Of a stretch of 54,091 bases of DNA, positions 1 to 11,159 are shown in pieces (the first letter of the stretch is position 1; each line of letters starts with the position of its first letter). The notes beneath the pieces are model-generated. The model made no database searches. It had not been told where the DNA came from and worked only from the letters and a program-made list of their open reading frames with translations. This DNA comes from Sphaeroforma sirkka (lineage: Eukaryota > Opisthokonta > Ichthyosporea > Ichthyophonida), in assembly GCA_001586965.3 (NCBI GenBank), contig LUCW03001454.1, positions 1-54,091 on the forward strand, read 5' to 3'. Both the position numbers and the translations under genes were made by a program.

Positions 1-244
1 GCCACTCCTGGCTGTTCTTTAAGCAGCGCTTTAAGTAGTTGAGTGCGAGCTTCAGGTTCTCTTAGAGTTTTGAGTCTTTGATCCATGGCCTTAGCTAGTT
101 CCATATTTTTACGATCTAATGCCGTTTCAATCGGCATTACTCGACTGCAATCTTGTTGGGTGCATGTGTTGTACGAGTCTTGAGCTTTGTTCAAACTCTT
201 TAGACTCCTCTAGTTTAGCTAAGAATTCGGTTGAGGGTTTCCAC

Positions 245-721
245 TTAGTGGTACCTGCAGGACCGATGCGACAAACAATGGTGTGTTTCCCAAGGCGTCT
301 TCTTAATAGAATAGGATCCCTGATACAAGAACGTGTCGGTTTCACGGTCGACATAAATAGGTTCGTCTTGAATCATATTAATTAAATCACGTATCCATGG
401 GTCGGAGTTACGTAAGGGACAACACAGCGTAATGGTAGATTTAGTAATATTAACATAATTTAACAACTGTGCGATAAGTTGACAAGGTGGGTTAGCCCAC
501 GCATTATGCTTTGATAAGTCAAGCTGAAATGCATCACCTTTAGGATGAGTCAACGACCTATATTCAGAAACCTGTTTGTTATGTTCTGCGGCAAACATAT
601 CAACAGTAAATGGACCCCATCGTGATTGAGCGAGGTTAAACCATTTCTTATTTAGCATCCAATCGGTTGCTAATAACTCTTTGACTGTTTTCTGGTAGTC
701 GGGCACAAGTCGAGAGAGCAT
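245..721 (-). pseudogene. B1 pol segment: RNase H end plus Dam-like module
   Basis: The frame opens with the end of RNase H (LSRLVPDYQK) and continues into a module with TDWMLNKKWF, WGPFTVDMFAAEHN and NPPC, then a CCPLRNSDPW stretch. The order W-x-L, WGP-x-x-x-D-x-F-A, N-P-P-x, downstream P...PW matches the layout of phage-type Dam N6-adenine methyltransferases and the methyltransferase domain of DIRS retrotransposons; this comparison is from memory of those families. The fourth motif-IV residue is C rather than Y/W, so activity is doubtful. The last residues differ from B3 because of a local frameshift near 290. Confidence 0.65.
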
Positions 722-1885
722 GTCAGGAAGATGGTTATGTATTCCTGAATGTGTGTTATATTAAAAGCGAACTTGGCAATAATGTCATGCCAGCGGCTCA
801 CCAACTGTGAATCAGGGTTCATATCTTTTAAGTATGTTAAAGACTTTTGATCACAGGCGACAGTAAAGTAACTTCCATAAAGGTAGTCTTTAAACTGTCT
901 TAGCGCAGTAACTATAGCAAGGAGCTCTTGTTTAACGGTAGGGTAATTCCGTTGACTCTTATTATAACTCTTGCTAAAGAATTGTATGTAGCGCGGTTTA
1001 CCATTTATCGTTTGGTAAAGCACTCCACCTACCGCTCGATCTGAAGCGTCGGTTGCTACTTGGAATGGGACACCATCCACAGGGTACTGCATGATGGGTG
1101 CGTCCATTACTTTACTTTTGACTAGTTTAAATGCATCATCACATTCTTTAGTCCAAAGCTTTCCCAAAGGTCCTTTGTGCAGCCGTAGGTGACTGAAAGG
1201 CTTTAAGTAATGAGAAAGATGCGGTACCGAATCCGAGAAGAAGTTAACAAACCCACACACAGAGTTCACATCTCTTCCAGTAATTGGTGTTGATAAATCC
1301 AACAGAAACTGTTTCTTGCCAGGATCAATTTCTACCCCTGCTGCAGATACTTTGTAGCCAAGTAAGTGTATAGTATCTTTAGCAAAAGAACACTTGTCTT
1401 CGTTAATCTTAAGTTTAGCATGATTAAGTCGCTTTAAGACTTCTTTAACGAGTTTAGCATGTTCATGTGCTGTCTTTGTAAAGATAACTATATCATCTAA
1501 ATAGACTGATACGTTATACGACAGGTCCGCAAATAGTTCCATCATAACTTGTTGGAAGAAAGAAGGTAACATGTGTAAGCCTTCAGGTGCACCTTTAAAC
1601 TGGTACTTCTTACCTTGCCAAGTAAAGGAAAAGTATTTCCTATGAGGCTGATATATTTGTAGTTGATGGAATGCAGCTTTTAAGTCTATCTTTGAAAAGA
1701 TAGTCGCACCCTCCATTTTGCGTAGTATCTCGCTTATCTTAGGTAAGGGAAAACTATGTTGCGGAATTAGTTTGTTGATTGGCGACAGGTCTAGTACTAC
1801 TCTTGTTTTACTAAACGTTCCATCAGATTTATATTGATCGACCGCTAAGAGAGCTAAGTTAACTGGGGTTGCATCATAATTGATT
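670..1885 (-). pseudogene. pol: B1 pol segment: reverse transcriptase and RNase H
   Basis: A 348-codon open stretch (670-1716) carries RT motifs KIDLKAAFHQ (first catalytic Asp) and VYLDDIVIF (YxDD), then the thumb/connection, then RNase H with VATDASDRAVGG, a Q-x-Y-x-T-x-x-x-E-like YPTVKQELLA and VACDQKSL. The N-terminal RT part (1717-1885) reads in another frame, VVLDLSPINKLIP-like, joined by a homopolymer indel near 1900. This is the only copy of the family B RT core not interrupted by a large insertion or deletion: B3 lost it and B2 carries an insertion in it. Confidence 0.88.
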
Positions 1886-2575
1886 TCAATTAGACCCTGT
1901 TTTTAACCAATCTTCGATTTGGGTTTTGACAACGTCTTTGTGTCTCCAACTCACGTAGTTATGTGAAGGACACTTTAACTTAGAGAAGTCGACGTTTGTT
2001 AAGTCAAGTCTAACGTACCCATTAGAGAACTTAAACATACACCAGTCAGTTATTGCAATCTTCCTGTTTTGTATAATTAAGTCCATAATTATATCGGTGA
2101 AGTGCGGAATCATATCCTTTGCTTCACCTTCCGGAGGTTTAGGTATCTTTAACATATTATCATCTGACTGATCTTTATTCGGGTCCAGCCCATTTGGCAG
2201 ACCAGTGAGTGTTATACCTAAACTGAGAAGATCAGTCATACCTATAATTAAATCGTATTTCTGAGACATGTCAGTAACGATTAGGTGAGTCTTCACTTCT
2301 CTTCTATCTGACAGCATTATGTGTGCATAGTCAATGGCTTGTTCGCAAGTAGTAACTTTGCCATTTCCCAAGATTAAATCAGTTGTTTCGTTATGGACAG
2401 CCATATCTGTAGCGTAGGCTACTCGGCATGAGATAGCAGAGACTTCAGCCCCTGGATCAAATAGTGCCATAACTTTTTTTTCTCCATTTACGAAAACTGT
2501 TTGAAAGATACGTTCATCTCCTTTGGTATAGATTTTATTGAACATTTTCTCATAATCTTGCTCTAGTGCGCACAT
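1886..2575 (-). CDS. B1 pol N-terminus: retroviral-type aspartic protease with DPGA motif
   Basis: The 229-codon ORF starts just after the gag UGA and in the same frame. It contains ALFDPGAEVSAIS at the place of the retropepsin D-T/S-G-A loop, then a flap region, and IIGMTDLLSLGI, which fits the second retropepsin hydrophobic-Gly motif (usually I-L/I-G-x-D). The active-site Thr/Ser is replaced by Pro in B1, B2 and B3 alike. The C-terminal part (DVVKTQIEDWLKTG) is the usual lead into RT. The ORF ends at the homopolymer shift described for the RT segment. Confidence 0.8.
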   Translation of the reverse strand: MCALEQDYEKMFNKIYTKGDERIFQTVFVNGEKKVMALFDPGAEVSAISCRVAYATDMAVHNETTDLILGNGKVTTCEQAIDYAHIMLSDRREVKTHLIVTDMSQKYDLIIGMTDLLSLGITLTGLPNGLDPNKDQSDDNMLKIPKPPEGEAKDMIPHFTDIIMDLIIQNRKIAITDWCMFKFSNGYVRLDLTNVDFSKLKCPSHNYVSWRHKDVVKTQIEDWLKTGSN

Positions 2576-2584
2576 ATGGTACTG

Positions 2585-4630
2585 TCAGTGCTTAACTTGG
2601 ACGTCTGGTAAGTCCTTGCAATCCTCTTTGTGCCAACCGTTAGTACCCTTGCAAGTAGCACACTCTTTCATATAGTGTCCAAAATCTGGCTTGCCTGGTG
2701 CACACTTAACAGGGTCGTGTCTACCATTCCACTTGCCATTACGTTTTGTGAGGGTTGTAACCACACTTCTTGCAAGGCGCTCTCACCTTCTTATCACCTT
2801 TCGGTTCGGTAGAAGTAGAGCCAGTACCCCTCCAGTAGTAGTGCGAGGTTTCTTAGTACTACGCGCAGTATTAGTCTCTACTGCGTTTCGCTTAGTGGGC
2901 TGGGTGTAGCTCGTGGTACTAAGTACTCTAGTAGAGGAATTGGTATGCTTGTGTACTATCTTCTCAAAGACAGACCAAGGCATAGATCGCAAATCACCAT
3001 AGGCGATGATGTCATCATTGACTTTCTTAAAGAGGTTAGCTCCCAGAGTCTCCATCATCTGACAAATTAATAAATATTCGCCAGTATAGGTACGACCACC
3101 CATCCGTGTATTCATATGTGTCATATGAGCTAGAGCACCTCGAATAGTGGTATCGTTCGCAAAGAACTTGCGAGACTCTAGAAGTTCACGGTCACGTGCA
3201 TCTTCAAAAAAAGGTGTTAAGTATATTATCACGCAACTGGTGCCAGGGTAGGGCTTTCCAGTTGGGCTCATGAGCCTTCAAGATAGTTCGCCATTCACCT
3301 GGCTCACAGAAATGAATAAAGGCATTCATCATCTGCTTATCCCTAAGGCTGGCAGACTCCTTAAGTTGGTCGAAGGCCTTCAGTGTCTCCACTGTACTCT
3401 CATTAGTAGAGAAATCGACCTCAGCCTGCGCGTTACCTAGCTGCTTTATAAAGCTTGGTTCTAAGTGTTCACGAGGCTCATGCTCAGTGCTACGGGCTGC
3501 TAGTGCCAAGATGGTGTCTATTTCCTTTCTCTTGTTATCGATTAGATAGCGAATGTTATCCGCTTTCCTATCGTCAAGGTCAGAGTCATTCAATAGACGG
3601 TCCTCAAGGACTTGCATACCAGAGCGTAATAGCCTGAGACGAGTATGTCTGGTTCTCACTTCCTCATCCTCAGGATTAGAGCGGGAACTCTCTAACGAGG
3701 TACTGGTGTAGCGATTGCCAAAATCGTGATTACCAGGGTTAGTTGGCAAATGAGGGTCGATATTACGAGGATGGTAAGCCTCATCGAGTTCCATACGATC
3801 ATATCCTCTGACAGGGTTAGGTTTGTCAAGAGGATGGTCGATGGTAGCATCAGAGCTATAGAGAGATTAAATTTTGAAATATTATCTCTCTCGCCAGTGG
3901 TAATTGGCTTAGTGGTAAACATACTGGCTGGTAAACCAGTAGGTCTCGGGTTCGAAACCCGGCCCGAAATTTTTTTTCTTCTTCGGTATAGGAAGAATAT
4001 CAGCCAAGTGGGACACGATAGAGGGGTCCACAACTGCTGCTGCCGCTAGCTCCTTCAAGAGCGCTTCAGTGCGGTTCAATTGGCGTTGAGATTGAGAGGA
4101 TCCAGCCACTCGTTGTCGAGTTATGGCGTCCTCAGCTTCGGCCCCAAGATTTGAGCTGAATGGAATGGCTTCTCCATCGATGGCGAAACCGAAATTTTCG
4201 GACAGGTCCAATACTTCCTTTTCACGCCGGATTTGTGCTGGAGTGTCCTTTAGATGTGGAGTTATAATGCCCCCCGACATTCGTATCCACGAATTTTCCA
4301 GCCTTTCGACGTTTATCCCCAATATTTGACGGCACGTGGTCACTGAGCTTCACTCCTAGGGATACACGGACGCTGGCGAGGCGAGTAAGCTCTTTAGGGG
4401 TCCTGAGCTTCAGTAGTAGTAGATACCTCTTCTTCCAAGGCTTTAGGATCCGACGAGTCATCCTCAGAATAATCCTCTGTACCAACCTCAGAATTTGCTT
4501 CCCCCACAGTATCCTCGGCAGGCTCAACTCCAGACAGGCTAGGTGTTTCCACAGGGACCTCAGGAACCTCGGCAGGCTTAGCAGGCTTAGAGCTAGCGGC
4601 TCCCTTGCCTTTAGAAGTACCCTTAGCCAT
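2585..4630 (-). pseudogene. gag: B1 gag
   Basis: Gag begins at ATG 4630 (MAKGTSKGKGAASS), 79 nt after the LTR. The N-terminus is Pro/Ala-rich then strongly acidic (EDYSEDDSSD). The capsid-like part is best read in 3204-3794 (196 codons, MELDEAYHPRN onward, helical, with PWHQLRDNIL). It shifts frame at a T7 run (coding sense) near 3208 into 2783-3271. The nucleocapsid lies at about 2590-2790 with a CxxC...H...C knuckle (C-X2-C-X14-H-X4-C) followed by C-X2-C-X6-H-X3-C. Gag ends at UGA 2585-2587, in frame with the protease. A tRNA-like insert at 3895-3977 sits on the opposite strand within the gag region. Confidence 0.75.
3895..3977 (+). other. tRNA-like Pol III-type unit, antisense inside B1 gag
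   Basis: On the plus strand there is an A-box match TGGCTTAGTGG (3905-3915), an anticodon-arm-like hairpin ACTGG...CCAGT (3923-3940) with GGT at the anticodon position, a T-arm with 5 bp stem and TTCGAAA loop (3946-3962, B-box GGTTCGAAACC at 3949-3959), and a T8 run (3970-3977) that would terminate Pol III. The 5' acceptor strand does not pair with the 3' CCCGAAA, and the anticodon loop is one base off standard. I therefore read it as a tRNA-derived (SINE-like) insertion, not a functional tRNA. B3 holds a decayed homologue at 45695-45770. Confidence 0.6.
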
Positions 4631-4709
4631 AGTAATTGCTGGATAGTAAATTGATGTCAGACAGTCTAGAAGCAGTACACTACTGTAACTACTATATAAC
4701 TGAAAAATA

Positions 4710-5315
4710 TGTAAACTTCGATGGAAATTACTAGGTTTCAAACTATATTAAACTAAAATACAATTTAGTCAGTTAGGATTTAGCAGTGGTAGCTTGTGTA
4801 AGAATGATCGGGACTGCCTCTTGTTAAGAGCCTAAATATCCTCGATCACACAGGGCGTACCTCTAGCTGTTCTTTATTGAATAATTTTCACTAGAAGTAC
4901 TAAATGTTCATGACCACTTGCCTAATTTGTAAATAGACATAATAACGTAAGTCACGTTAATACATTAGCTGATATAAATAAAGTTCCATCTGAAGAAAAG
5001 TTAAAAAAGAAAAAAAGACTTATTGGATTTTGGAGATTGGCGGGAGGACCAAAATCAATAAGTAGTAGTTCGGAGATTATAAAATTTAGTTTATAATATC
5101 CTACATCTACTAATGTCTCAAATAGGTCCAAGTAGATGAGTCATACCAAATACTCAGGCTATTGGAGCCATCAAAGTGAATTTAGAACACTTTGGAAATA
5201 TTGGAAAAAAAAAGAGCTTGTACTAATTATTTAAAATACAAATAAAACCAATGTATTATCTCATTGATTGATAGACTTGCCGTATTTTACACTGACCGGA
5301 GGCCGTATTTCTACA
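4710..5315 (-). repeat. B1 5' LTR
   Basis: The 606 bp LTR has TG...CA ends: on the plus strand it starts TGTAAACTTCGATGG and ends GGCCGTATTTCTACA. It matches the B LTRs at 26882, 44201, 49740, 51255 and 52778. In element sense an AT-rich segment with ATTATAAACTAAATT could serve as promoter, but no element-specific start is provable. Confidence 0.9.
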
Positions 5316-5545
5316 GTGCCCAACCGTAGCACTTGATCTGGTTCTTTTCACAATCGGTAAAGGAACGTCGGTATACTTCACGCCCTACGTTGATTTCTTT
5401 CAGATGCCGGCCTGATCAAGCCAGTGCACGAATAGCACATTCATCTTGGTAAGTATAAGTCGCCATATGCTCGAGTTGATGGAGGCCGAGCAAGGGCCCG
5501 CCGGTTGTATTATTTTAACTACTCGATGTTTGGGTGTCTGAGTTA
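5316..5545 (-). pseudogene. Integrase zinc-binding domain scrap of a diverged B relative (B')
   Basis: The complement resembles B3 at roughly 49030-49215 (CGTGAAGTATACCGACG, GAACCAGATCAAG, GCATATGG blocks) with many substitutions and small indels. In B3 that region encodes the HHCC zinc finger of integrase (HRAYEH ... CTDC). No open frame survives. It abuts the outer end of the B1 LTR, so it may be the target into which B1 jumped. The boundary with the next LTR near 5600 is unclear, and 5546-5604 holds nothing I recognise. Confidence 0.6.
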
Positions 5546-5604
5546 AACATTTGCGTTGTTTGGTCAAATGGTATACAAGAATATTTGAGAAAAGATAGTG
5601 TTTC

Positions 5605-5832
5605 TCAGTATACGTTCTGTATCCTTCCTCCTCAGGGAGGGGACGTTGTTCATTTATTAGTAATTATAAACAGTAATCCTAAAATGACTGACTCTTAAAT
5701 GAGTCATTAGTCATGTGCTGTAAAACCAGCAAAACCCTAAAACCCAGTTTATCAGATTATTCTGATAAACTGTAAAACTTGTAATAAACCTAAAATAATC
5801 AAATAAATATAAGTACTTGTATTCTGACCACA
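5605..5832 (-). repeat. A0 3' LTR, outer end damaged
   Basis: From about 5632 to 5832 the sequence follows the family A LTR, including the perfect 28 nt hairpin at 5745-5772 and the ATTCTGACCACA end. The outer 30-40 bp are rearranged compared with TGTAGTAAGTATACGCG in the other copies. The C-rich stretch right after it (5835-5845) is the complement of the G-rich polypurine tract. Confidence 0.85.
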
Positions 5833-5919
5833 AGCCCCCCCCCCAAACTGAAGTACTGAACAAAGCAGTGTGCCAGTTTCAGAGATGATAAGAATAGCAT
5901 AGTACCTTATGTGCTGGCA

Positions 5920-6470
5920 TTATCCTCAGAGCTAGAGCATTGTGCTGGCATTTATCCTCGAGAGCTAGAGCATTGTGCTGGCATTTATCCTCAGAGAGCT
6001 AGAGCATTGTGCTGGCATTTTACCTCAGAGAGCTAGAGGACCTGATGTGTACGTCTCGAGCGACCGGTCGTGTTTGAATTCTTGAAGCTACTGTTCATCT
6101 GTGTCAGCATATAGGAGTTTGGCAAGTACAATATAGGACTGTATTTGTGTCGGAGAAAAACTGCCAGTGGCAGAAACCGTGCAAACCATTAACCCGCTGT
6201 TTCAAAACAATGCCCAAGGAGTTGTTTGATTGATTTCGCTGTGTTATACTCCGAAGCAAGAGTGGCTCATTTAACCTCGCGAGCTTGAGCCGCTGACGAT
6301 TTTCCCTCGCGAGCTCGAGTGCTAACCGTTTATTCTCGCGAGCTCGAGTGGCTGGTTTATACTCGGGAGCTAGAGTCGCTGCTTTTTTATACTCAAGAGC
6401 TCGAGTGGCTGGTTTATACTCGGGAGCTAGAGTTGCTGGTTTATGCTACCAGAGCTTGAGCTCGATATTC
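5920..6470 (-). repeat. A0 3' tandem arrays (two blocks)
   Basis: Block 2 (about 5920-6035) has ~32-33 bp units of the type GAGCTAGAGCATTGTGCTGGC. Block 1 (about 6250-6460) has ~27-30 bp units with GGGAGCTAGAG, AAGAGCTCGAG or GCGAGCTCGAG cores. Unique sequence separates the blocks. The higher-order triplet seen in A3 is present only about once here. The blocks lie between the chromodomain end and the polypurine tract. Confidence 0.85.
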
Positions 6471-6475
6471 GAGAA

Positions 6476-7889
6476 CAAAGTTATATTGAAGATAAAGTAT
6501 TAGAACTGTGCACGTTGGCGCTTATGTGTCCAGTGTCTTGAAGCTTTGTGGTATCCGCGATACGTTGGCATCATCAAAAGCTTCTGCTATTCCCACGTTG
6601 GTTCGCCTTCTCGCCATCTCACCTGGTATTCCAACTTCCCCGTCTCATCATTCGTACGATGTGTGATAATATGGCGAAACTCAGCCCCTCCTTCGGTCCA
6701 TAAGTCTTCGTTAATTGGTGGGTCTGTGCGTCTATGCACTAAACGGAGGAGTTCCACCCGTACCGGTTTTGTCCTTGAATTCTGGTGGGGCGGAACCATC
6801 TTTGTTCGCTAACTCATAGCGTTGACCGTGTCTAGCTTTGACTACATATGGACCAAACAATGGCCGCATGGCCTTCGTTGTTCGGCCTCCTGATCGTACC
6901 ATGACCACATCTCCTTCGTCGAAATATACCAAGTCTGAGCATGCAGGAGGTCAAATGTCGTCAAGCTTACCGGTATACTTCTTGGTAATGTGGTGAAGGG
7001 TCGGCAATATGGTGTCCTGTAACTGGTCTAATCGTTGTGCCCAGGTGTCATTCGTCATCGTTGAATCCACCGTGTCTAGCTTTGACTACATATGGTCCAA
7101 ACAATGGCCGCATGGCCTTCGTTGTTCGGCCTTCTGATCGTACCATGACCACATCTCCTTCGTCGAAATATACCAAGTCGTGAGCATGCAGGCGGTCAAA
7201 TGTCGTCGTAAGCTTGCCTGTATACTTCTTTGGTAATGTGGTGGAGGGTCGGCAATATAGTGTCCTGTAACTGGTCTAATCGTTGTGCCCAGGTGTCATT
7301 CGTCATCGGCTGAGAATCCGGTAACTCGTCCGTGAAATCGGCGAACGGAACATGGCGGCGGCCAAAGTACACGCTAAACGGTGCACTCTTATGGCGACGG
7401 GATATCCGAAGGTTCTGGTATAGCATCGTAAACGGAAGGCGTTCGTCCCATCGAAGGGGAACTGCCTCACAGCATTGTCGAATAGAACGTGTAATCTCCT
7501 TGTGACGTCGTTCTGCCGCGCCCAGCACTTGGGGTCGATATGGTGGAGACACCTTATGTAGCATCCCCACTTCCTGGACCAGAAGCTCCACTAACTTGTT
7601 GGTGAACTCCTTCCCCATGTCTGTTTGATTTTACGGGGAAGCCATGTTCGCCAAAAATCTCTATGAGTGTCTGTGTCGTGGTTTCCTTTGTCTTGTCCGG
7701 TGTGGCTCGAAGGATAGAATAGCCTGTGGCGATGTCTAAGACGTGAAGAATATAATTGTTCTTGCGTCTGGACTCCAGTGGCATCGGGATGTAGTCCACT
7801 TGAATATGGTCCCACGGGTAGCGTGCATCGATGCTAATCATCGGGTGGAAACCTTTCGAAGTGTGTCCTGTCCCAAACATGTGCCACAT
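6476..7889 (-). pseudogene. A0 integrase C-terminus and chromodomain, broken
   Basis: Read leftward: integrase core from IDARYPWDHIQVDY (first Asp), MGKEFTNKLVEL (second Asp), AAERRHKE (Glu), then the GPY segment (PLFGPYVVKA) and a chromodomain ending near 6547 (KLEYQVRWREGEPTWE). Frames are broken by indels near 7200, 7620 and 6780 and by a 244 bp duplication (6826-7310). The upstream end is cut at 7889, where the sequence leaves the family A track 15 bp before the A1 LTR. The missing upstream part fits A2 (14483-20001), less about 0.9 kb. Confidence 0.85.
6826..7310. repeat. 244 bp tandem duplication in A0
   Basis: The segment starting CCGTGTCTAGCTTTGACTAC at 6826 begins again at 7070, a period of 244 bp, covering the GPY region to the integrase tail. 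The two copies differ at scattered bases (for example GGACCAAAC versus GGTCCAAAC), so it is not a simple duplicate read. A1 and A3 have only one copy. Confidence 0.85.
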
Positions 7890-7903
7890 TGTGTGTCTGC
7901 AAG

Positions 7904-8153
7904 TGTGGTCAGAATACAAGTACTTATATTTATTTGATTATTTTAGGTTTATTACAAGTTTTACAGTTTATCAGAATAATCTGATAAACTGGGTTTTAGG
8001 GTTTTGCTGGTTTTACAGCACATGACTAATGACTCATTTAAGAGTCAGTCATTTTAGGATTACTGTTTATAATTACTACATAAATGAACAACGTCCCCCC
8101 TCCAAGTGAGGAGGAGAACGTTGAGATACAGTTATCTCGCGTATACTTACTAC
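7904..8153 (+). repeat. A1 5' LTR
   Basis: The 250 bp LTR starts TGTGGTCAGAATACAAG and ends CTTACTACG (ACA in other copies). It has a TATA-like TTATATTTAT near the start, an AATAAA-like site (ACATAAATGAAC here, CTAATAAATGAAC elsewhere) and consecutive hairpins described in the findings. Confidence 0.92.
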
Positions 8154-9434
8154 GTTTTTTAACTTACCATAGAAGTTGTTAGTTTATTAGTAATTACAGA
8201 GAAAGCTACAGAATATGAATTAGTCAGTAGCTGGCACATATTTTTTTTGTTATAAGTATAACAATTGAAAGACAATGCGAACAGAGAATGTCGCATCAAA
8301 TTGAACGATTTAGATTATCCGAACGATTTAGATTGAATTGAACGATTTAGATTGGATTAACGACGTGTGGACGACGAGGATGAAGAAAGAATCTACTAAT
8401 ACGAGTGAACCCGAAGAGCGAACATTCCAATCAAGCAGAACATTAACCAGGGTCAACAAGGAAAGTCTCACGACGATCAAATGACGAAATCAGACAATCA
8501 GTCAGAATCCACAGATAAGTAGTCATGTGTGAGTACAGGTAGGAAGGTTGTTTTTCAGTGTGAGACAAGTACAAATCGTATTGCAAGCTAATGAGCTTAA
8601 ATTGTATTTAAGAAGTTGTTAGAAGAAAGTTCTTTAGGATCCACAGTAGGGTAATAGAGATGGGAGATGTACATGGTTAGTACCGACTCGGTTAGTTTGA
8701 TGACGCAAAGAATCAGCGGCATACTAGATTATTTTACACAAAAGTTTTCAGAATGGGATATTAGGAAGCATACAGAGACACAAGTAAGCACCTGTGAGTT
8801 ATTAGGAGCATATGTGGGGTGAAGCACATAACACGAACGATGCAAGTAAATACAAGGTTAAATTGTGAAAATGATATGCGAACACACTCAAATCACTAGA
8901 ACTTCCAGATAAATCAGGTCAACGGAGAGGATCAACAGTATGCACAGAAGGTGTGGTTGACGGCAGCTTAGTTTAGGAGTGCAATAACGAGCAATCGTTC
9001 TTAGATCAAGAAGCATATTCCAACAACCGCAACAGCACATGACAAGGACATCACGGGTAAGAAGAGTAAAAGAGGAGCGATGAGGGAAGTTCCCAACAGG
9101 GTCCTGCGAATAGGCCGTCATTAGGCCGGAGTAAGAGCTGGCGAGGAGTAGAACAAGAAGTGGCTCCGACTAATGAGGCACTCAACCATATGTTATTGTG
9201 GGATGAAGAGTAAGACAGCTGGTAGTGTTAGAGTATATAGACTATCCACACTACTTATGTTAGTGTAGGAAATAAAACAGTCACGAGGGACCCCACGAGT
9301 TCCTCGAGATCGATGTCGAGACGTTATGTGTTTGAAGGATGAAATTTAATAGAAAATGGATATTTATATTCAGTACTCTATCAGTTCATTCGCACACATT
9401 TCTAGTTCTCCATTGACAAACAACTCACCAACCA
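8154..9434 (+). other. A1 leader, long untranslated region
   Basis: The 1.28 kb between the LTR and the gag ATG (9435) is nearly identical to the leaders of A2 and A3. Near its start, GTTGTTAGTTTATTAGTAAT (about 8177-8196) is complementary to part of the LTR. No tRNA-type primer site (TGG next to the LTR) is seen. Open frames here are short or antisense and I do not annotate them. Confidence 0.7.
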
Positions 9435-10211
9435 TGTCCTACCCCGCCAAAGTCGTAGACAGCAACTCTTGAATCCTGAGCGCCGCAAGGAAGATGATAT
9501 CGACCGACGTGGAACTAAACGTCGTCAGTCCCATACGGAACGCCCGCTCCGCACTCAGGCCAGGCACTGGAGGGGCAACAACAGACACATCTTGGGGCTC
9601 ACACATTATTTCCGCGGACGACAAGCCACCAACAACAGCAAATGAAAAATGGACCTGCACAATCTGACGAGGATGTCATATTCGAGGGTGAGACCAAGGA
9701 AGTATTGTGACCTGCGTGCGGACAGTAGTCAGACTTTTATTGGTGAACAGGTAGCCAGTGAAGGGCTGTCCCCTCGTTCGTCTCGGGATACTCCAGGGGC
9801 CTTATTTCCCAGTAATGACCCACCACGCCTCCCACCTAACAAGCGGAAGCGTCACCGGAAACCGTACCAACAACAAGGAAACGGCACGGGAACAATCGTC
9901 AGCTCAGAAACTCACGGAGCTGATGACACAACAACAGTCTCTCTTTGAAAAATACGAACAGAGGTTACAGCGCATAAACGCCGGACGAACTACAATAGGG
10001 GCCGGCCGCTAAGGAGAGTTCTTCTGACGCACACGAACGGGTACAGGCAGTACCAGAGGACGCTTGACAAGACTTGGCTCCAACATCGGAAGTCCGTACA
10101 TGGACTTTCCATCATCACACGGTCCTCGGCAATTTTCGAGCACATGACTGTCAACAGTGAAACCACCAACCTATGAGTTCGCACATGGGAGTATTAGCCG
10201 ATCATGCATGA
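9435..10211 (+). pseudogene. gag: A1 gag relic
   Basis: It starts at ATGTCCTACCC (9435) and follows the family A gag N-terminus (basic, Arg/Gln-rich) with several indels to about 10068. Most of the capsid and the zinc knuckle (about 1.5 kb in A3) are missing. The sequence resumes in the extreme gag C-terminus, ending at the conserved GCA-UGA (10209-10211). It cannot make a normal capsid protein. Confidence 0.75.
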
Positions 10212-11159
10212 GAGTCGGCGGGTATGAGACGTGTCTGAGTCGTTCTGCGGCTTCATATTTGTTACAGTGATTGGCGAGTGATGGCAAACAAGACCCATTG
10301 CTGACTGTCAGACAACCGAGACTATAAGGAGACAGTACAAATCAACGCCGTCACCGGTAGTATCGAGAAAAGCTTGATAGACACACGAGCAAATACTAAG
10401 TTGTATCTGACGAGACATCCAGCAACCTCCTTGGCCGATCATTGGCTCTCCGGCACCACCTCGGGGCGTTTATATAAATGAGCTGACAAGGACCGGTGAG
10501 AAGGTCCTCGACTGGGGACATTGAACGTACGTGGCCTGATTAAGGTGCAGATACCAGAATTATCGACGGTTCACGGGACAGAATTGATGAACTTGCCGTC
10601 CGTTGATAGATGTTATAGCTGGAGCAAGATATGTTGAAAGGCTTGGGCTTATACTCCCTAGGCGGTATCCAATCGCCACTTGCTACATAGACCCCACAGA
10701 ACATAGAAGAGCACCTCGAACTACCCATACCACGCCGACAGGCACCTAACACAACGACGGAACCCGTCGCGTGTCGCAACTCGTTGGTGGTTGGCACAGG
10801 ACGGAAGCCAAGTCTTCGAAAATTGAACGACAACGCGCTGTCGTCTGGAAGGGGAGTGTGGGTAACCATCCCAGTAACTTCCATGAACAAGCGTTGCAGA
10901 TGCGGCGATCGGCATTGTAACTGTTAGTATCCGATCGATGGCTCTACGTATGTGGATGAACAAGTGAAGAAGTGGTTGACAGATTTGGTGATCGTACACA
11001 AACGAACGACATATCTGTTGACTGTTAATCTTCCTCTCCTTGCGGTACCGACATTCGATGCGGAAGGCAACGTCAAGAAGGAGTTGATTGGTGATCGTTG
11101 GAAGGAGAGACATGCACAGGCGTGGCGGGGCAATGAAGGACGGCAGTGGTGAATGCTGT
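10212..11159 (+). pseudogene. A1 protease and RT remnant
   Basis: Scattered matches to the A2/A3 protease region (10212-10910) carry dense small indels and substitutions, so DTGA is not readable. RT starts at 10945 (VDEQVKKWLTDLVI, LPLLAVPTFDAEGNVKK) and jumps at about 11083 straight to ELIGDRWKERHAQAW, deleting about 0.5 kb that holds the LDxS and YIDD motifs. Not functional. Confidence 0.8.

Larger units (their letters stand above)
1..5315 (-). mobile_element. B1: Ty3/gypsy-type element of family B, cut by window edge
   Basis: Read right to left this is 5' LTR (4710-5315), 79 nt leader, gag (4630-2585), protease, RT, RNase H and a Dam-like module. It runs off the window at base 1, so integrase and the 3' LTR are not seen. 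Bases 1-244 match the linker between the Dam-like module and integrase of B3 (about 48650-48900). Unlike B3, B1 keeps the RT core. Its frames break at homopolymers, for example A5 near 1900 where B3 has A4. Sequence 5' of its LTR (5316 onward) is a scrap of a related integrase, suggesting insertion into an older relative. Confidence 0.9.

Noticed and set aside
3895..3977. Functional tRNA-Thr gene
   Set aside because: The acceptor stem does not pair and the anticodon loop is irregular; kept only as a tRNA-like unit.
3726..4049. 107-codon plus-strand frame through the tRNA-like region
   Set aside because: Antisense to gag, with no similarity or coding signature; a by-product of open sequence.
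5835..5847. Poly-C tract as regulatory element
   Set aside because: Explained as the complement of the polypurine tract next to the family A 3' LTR.
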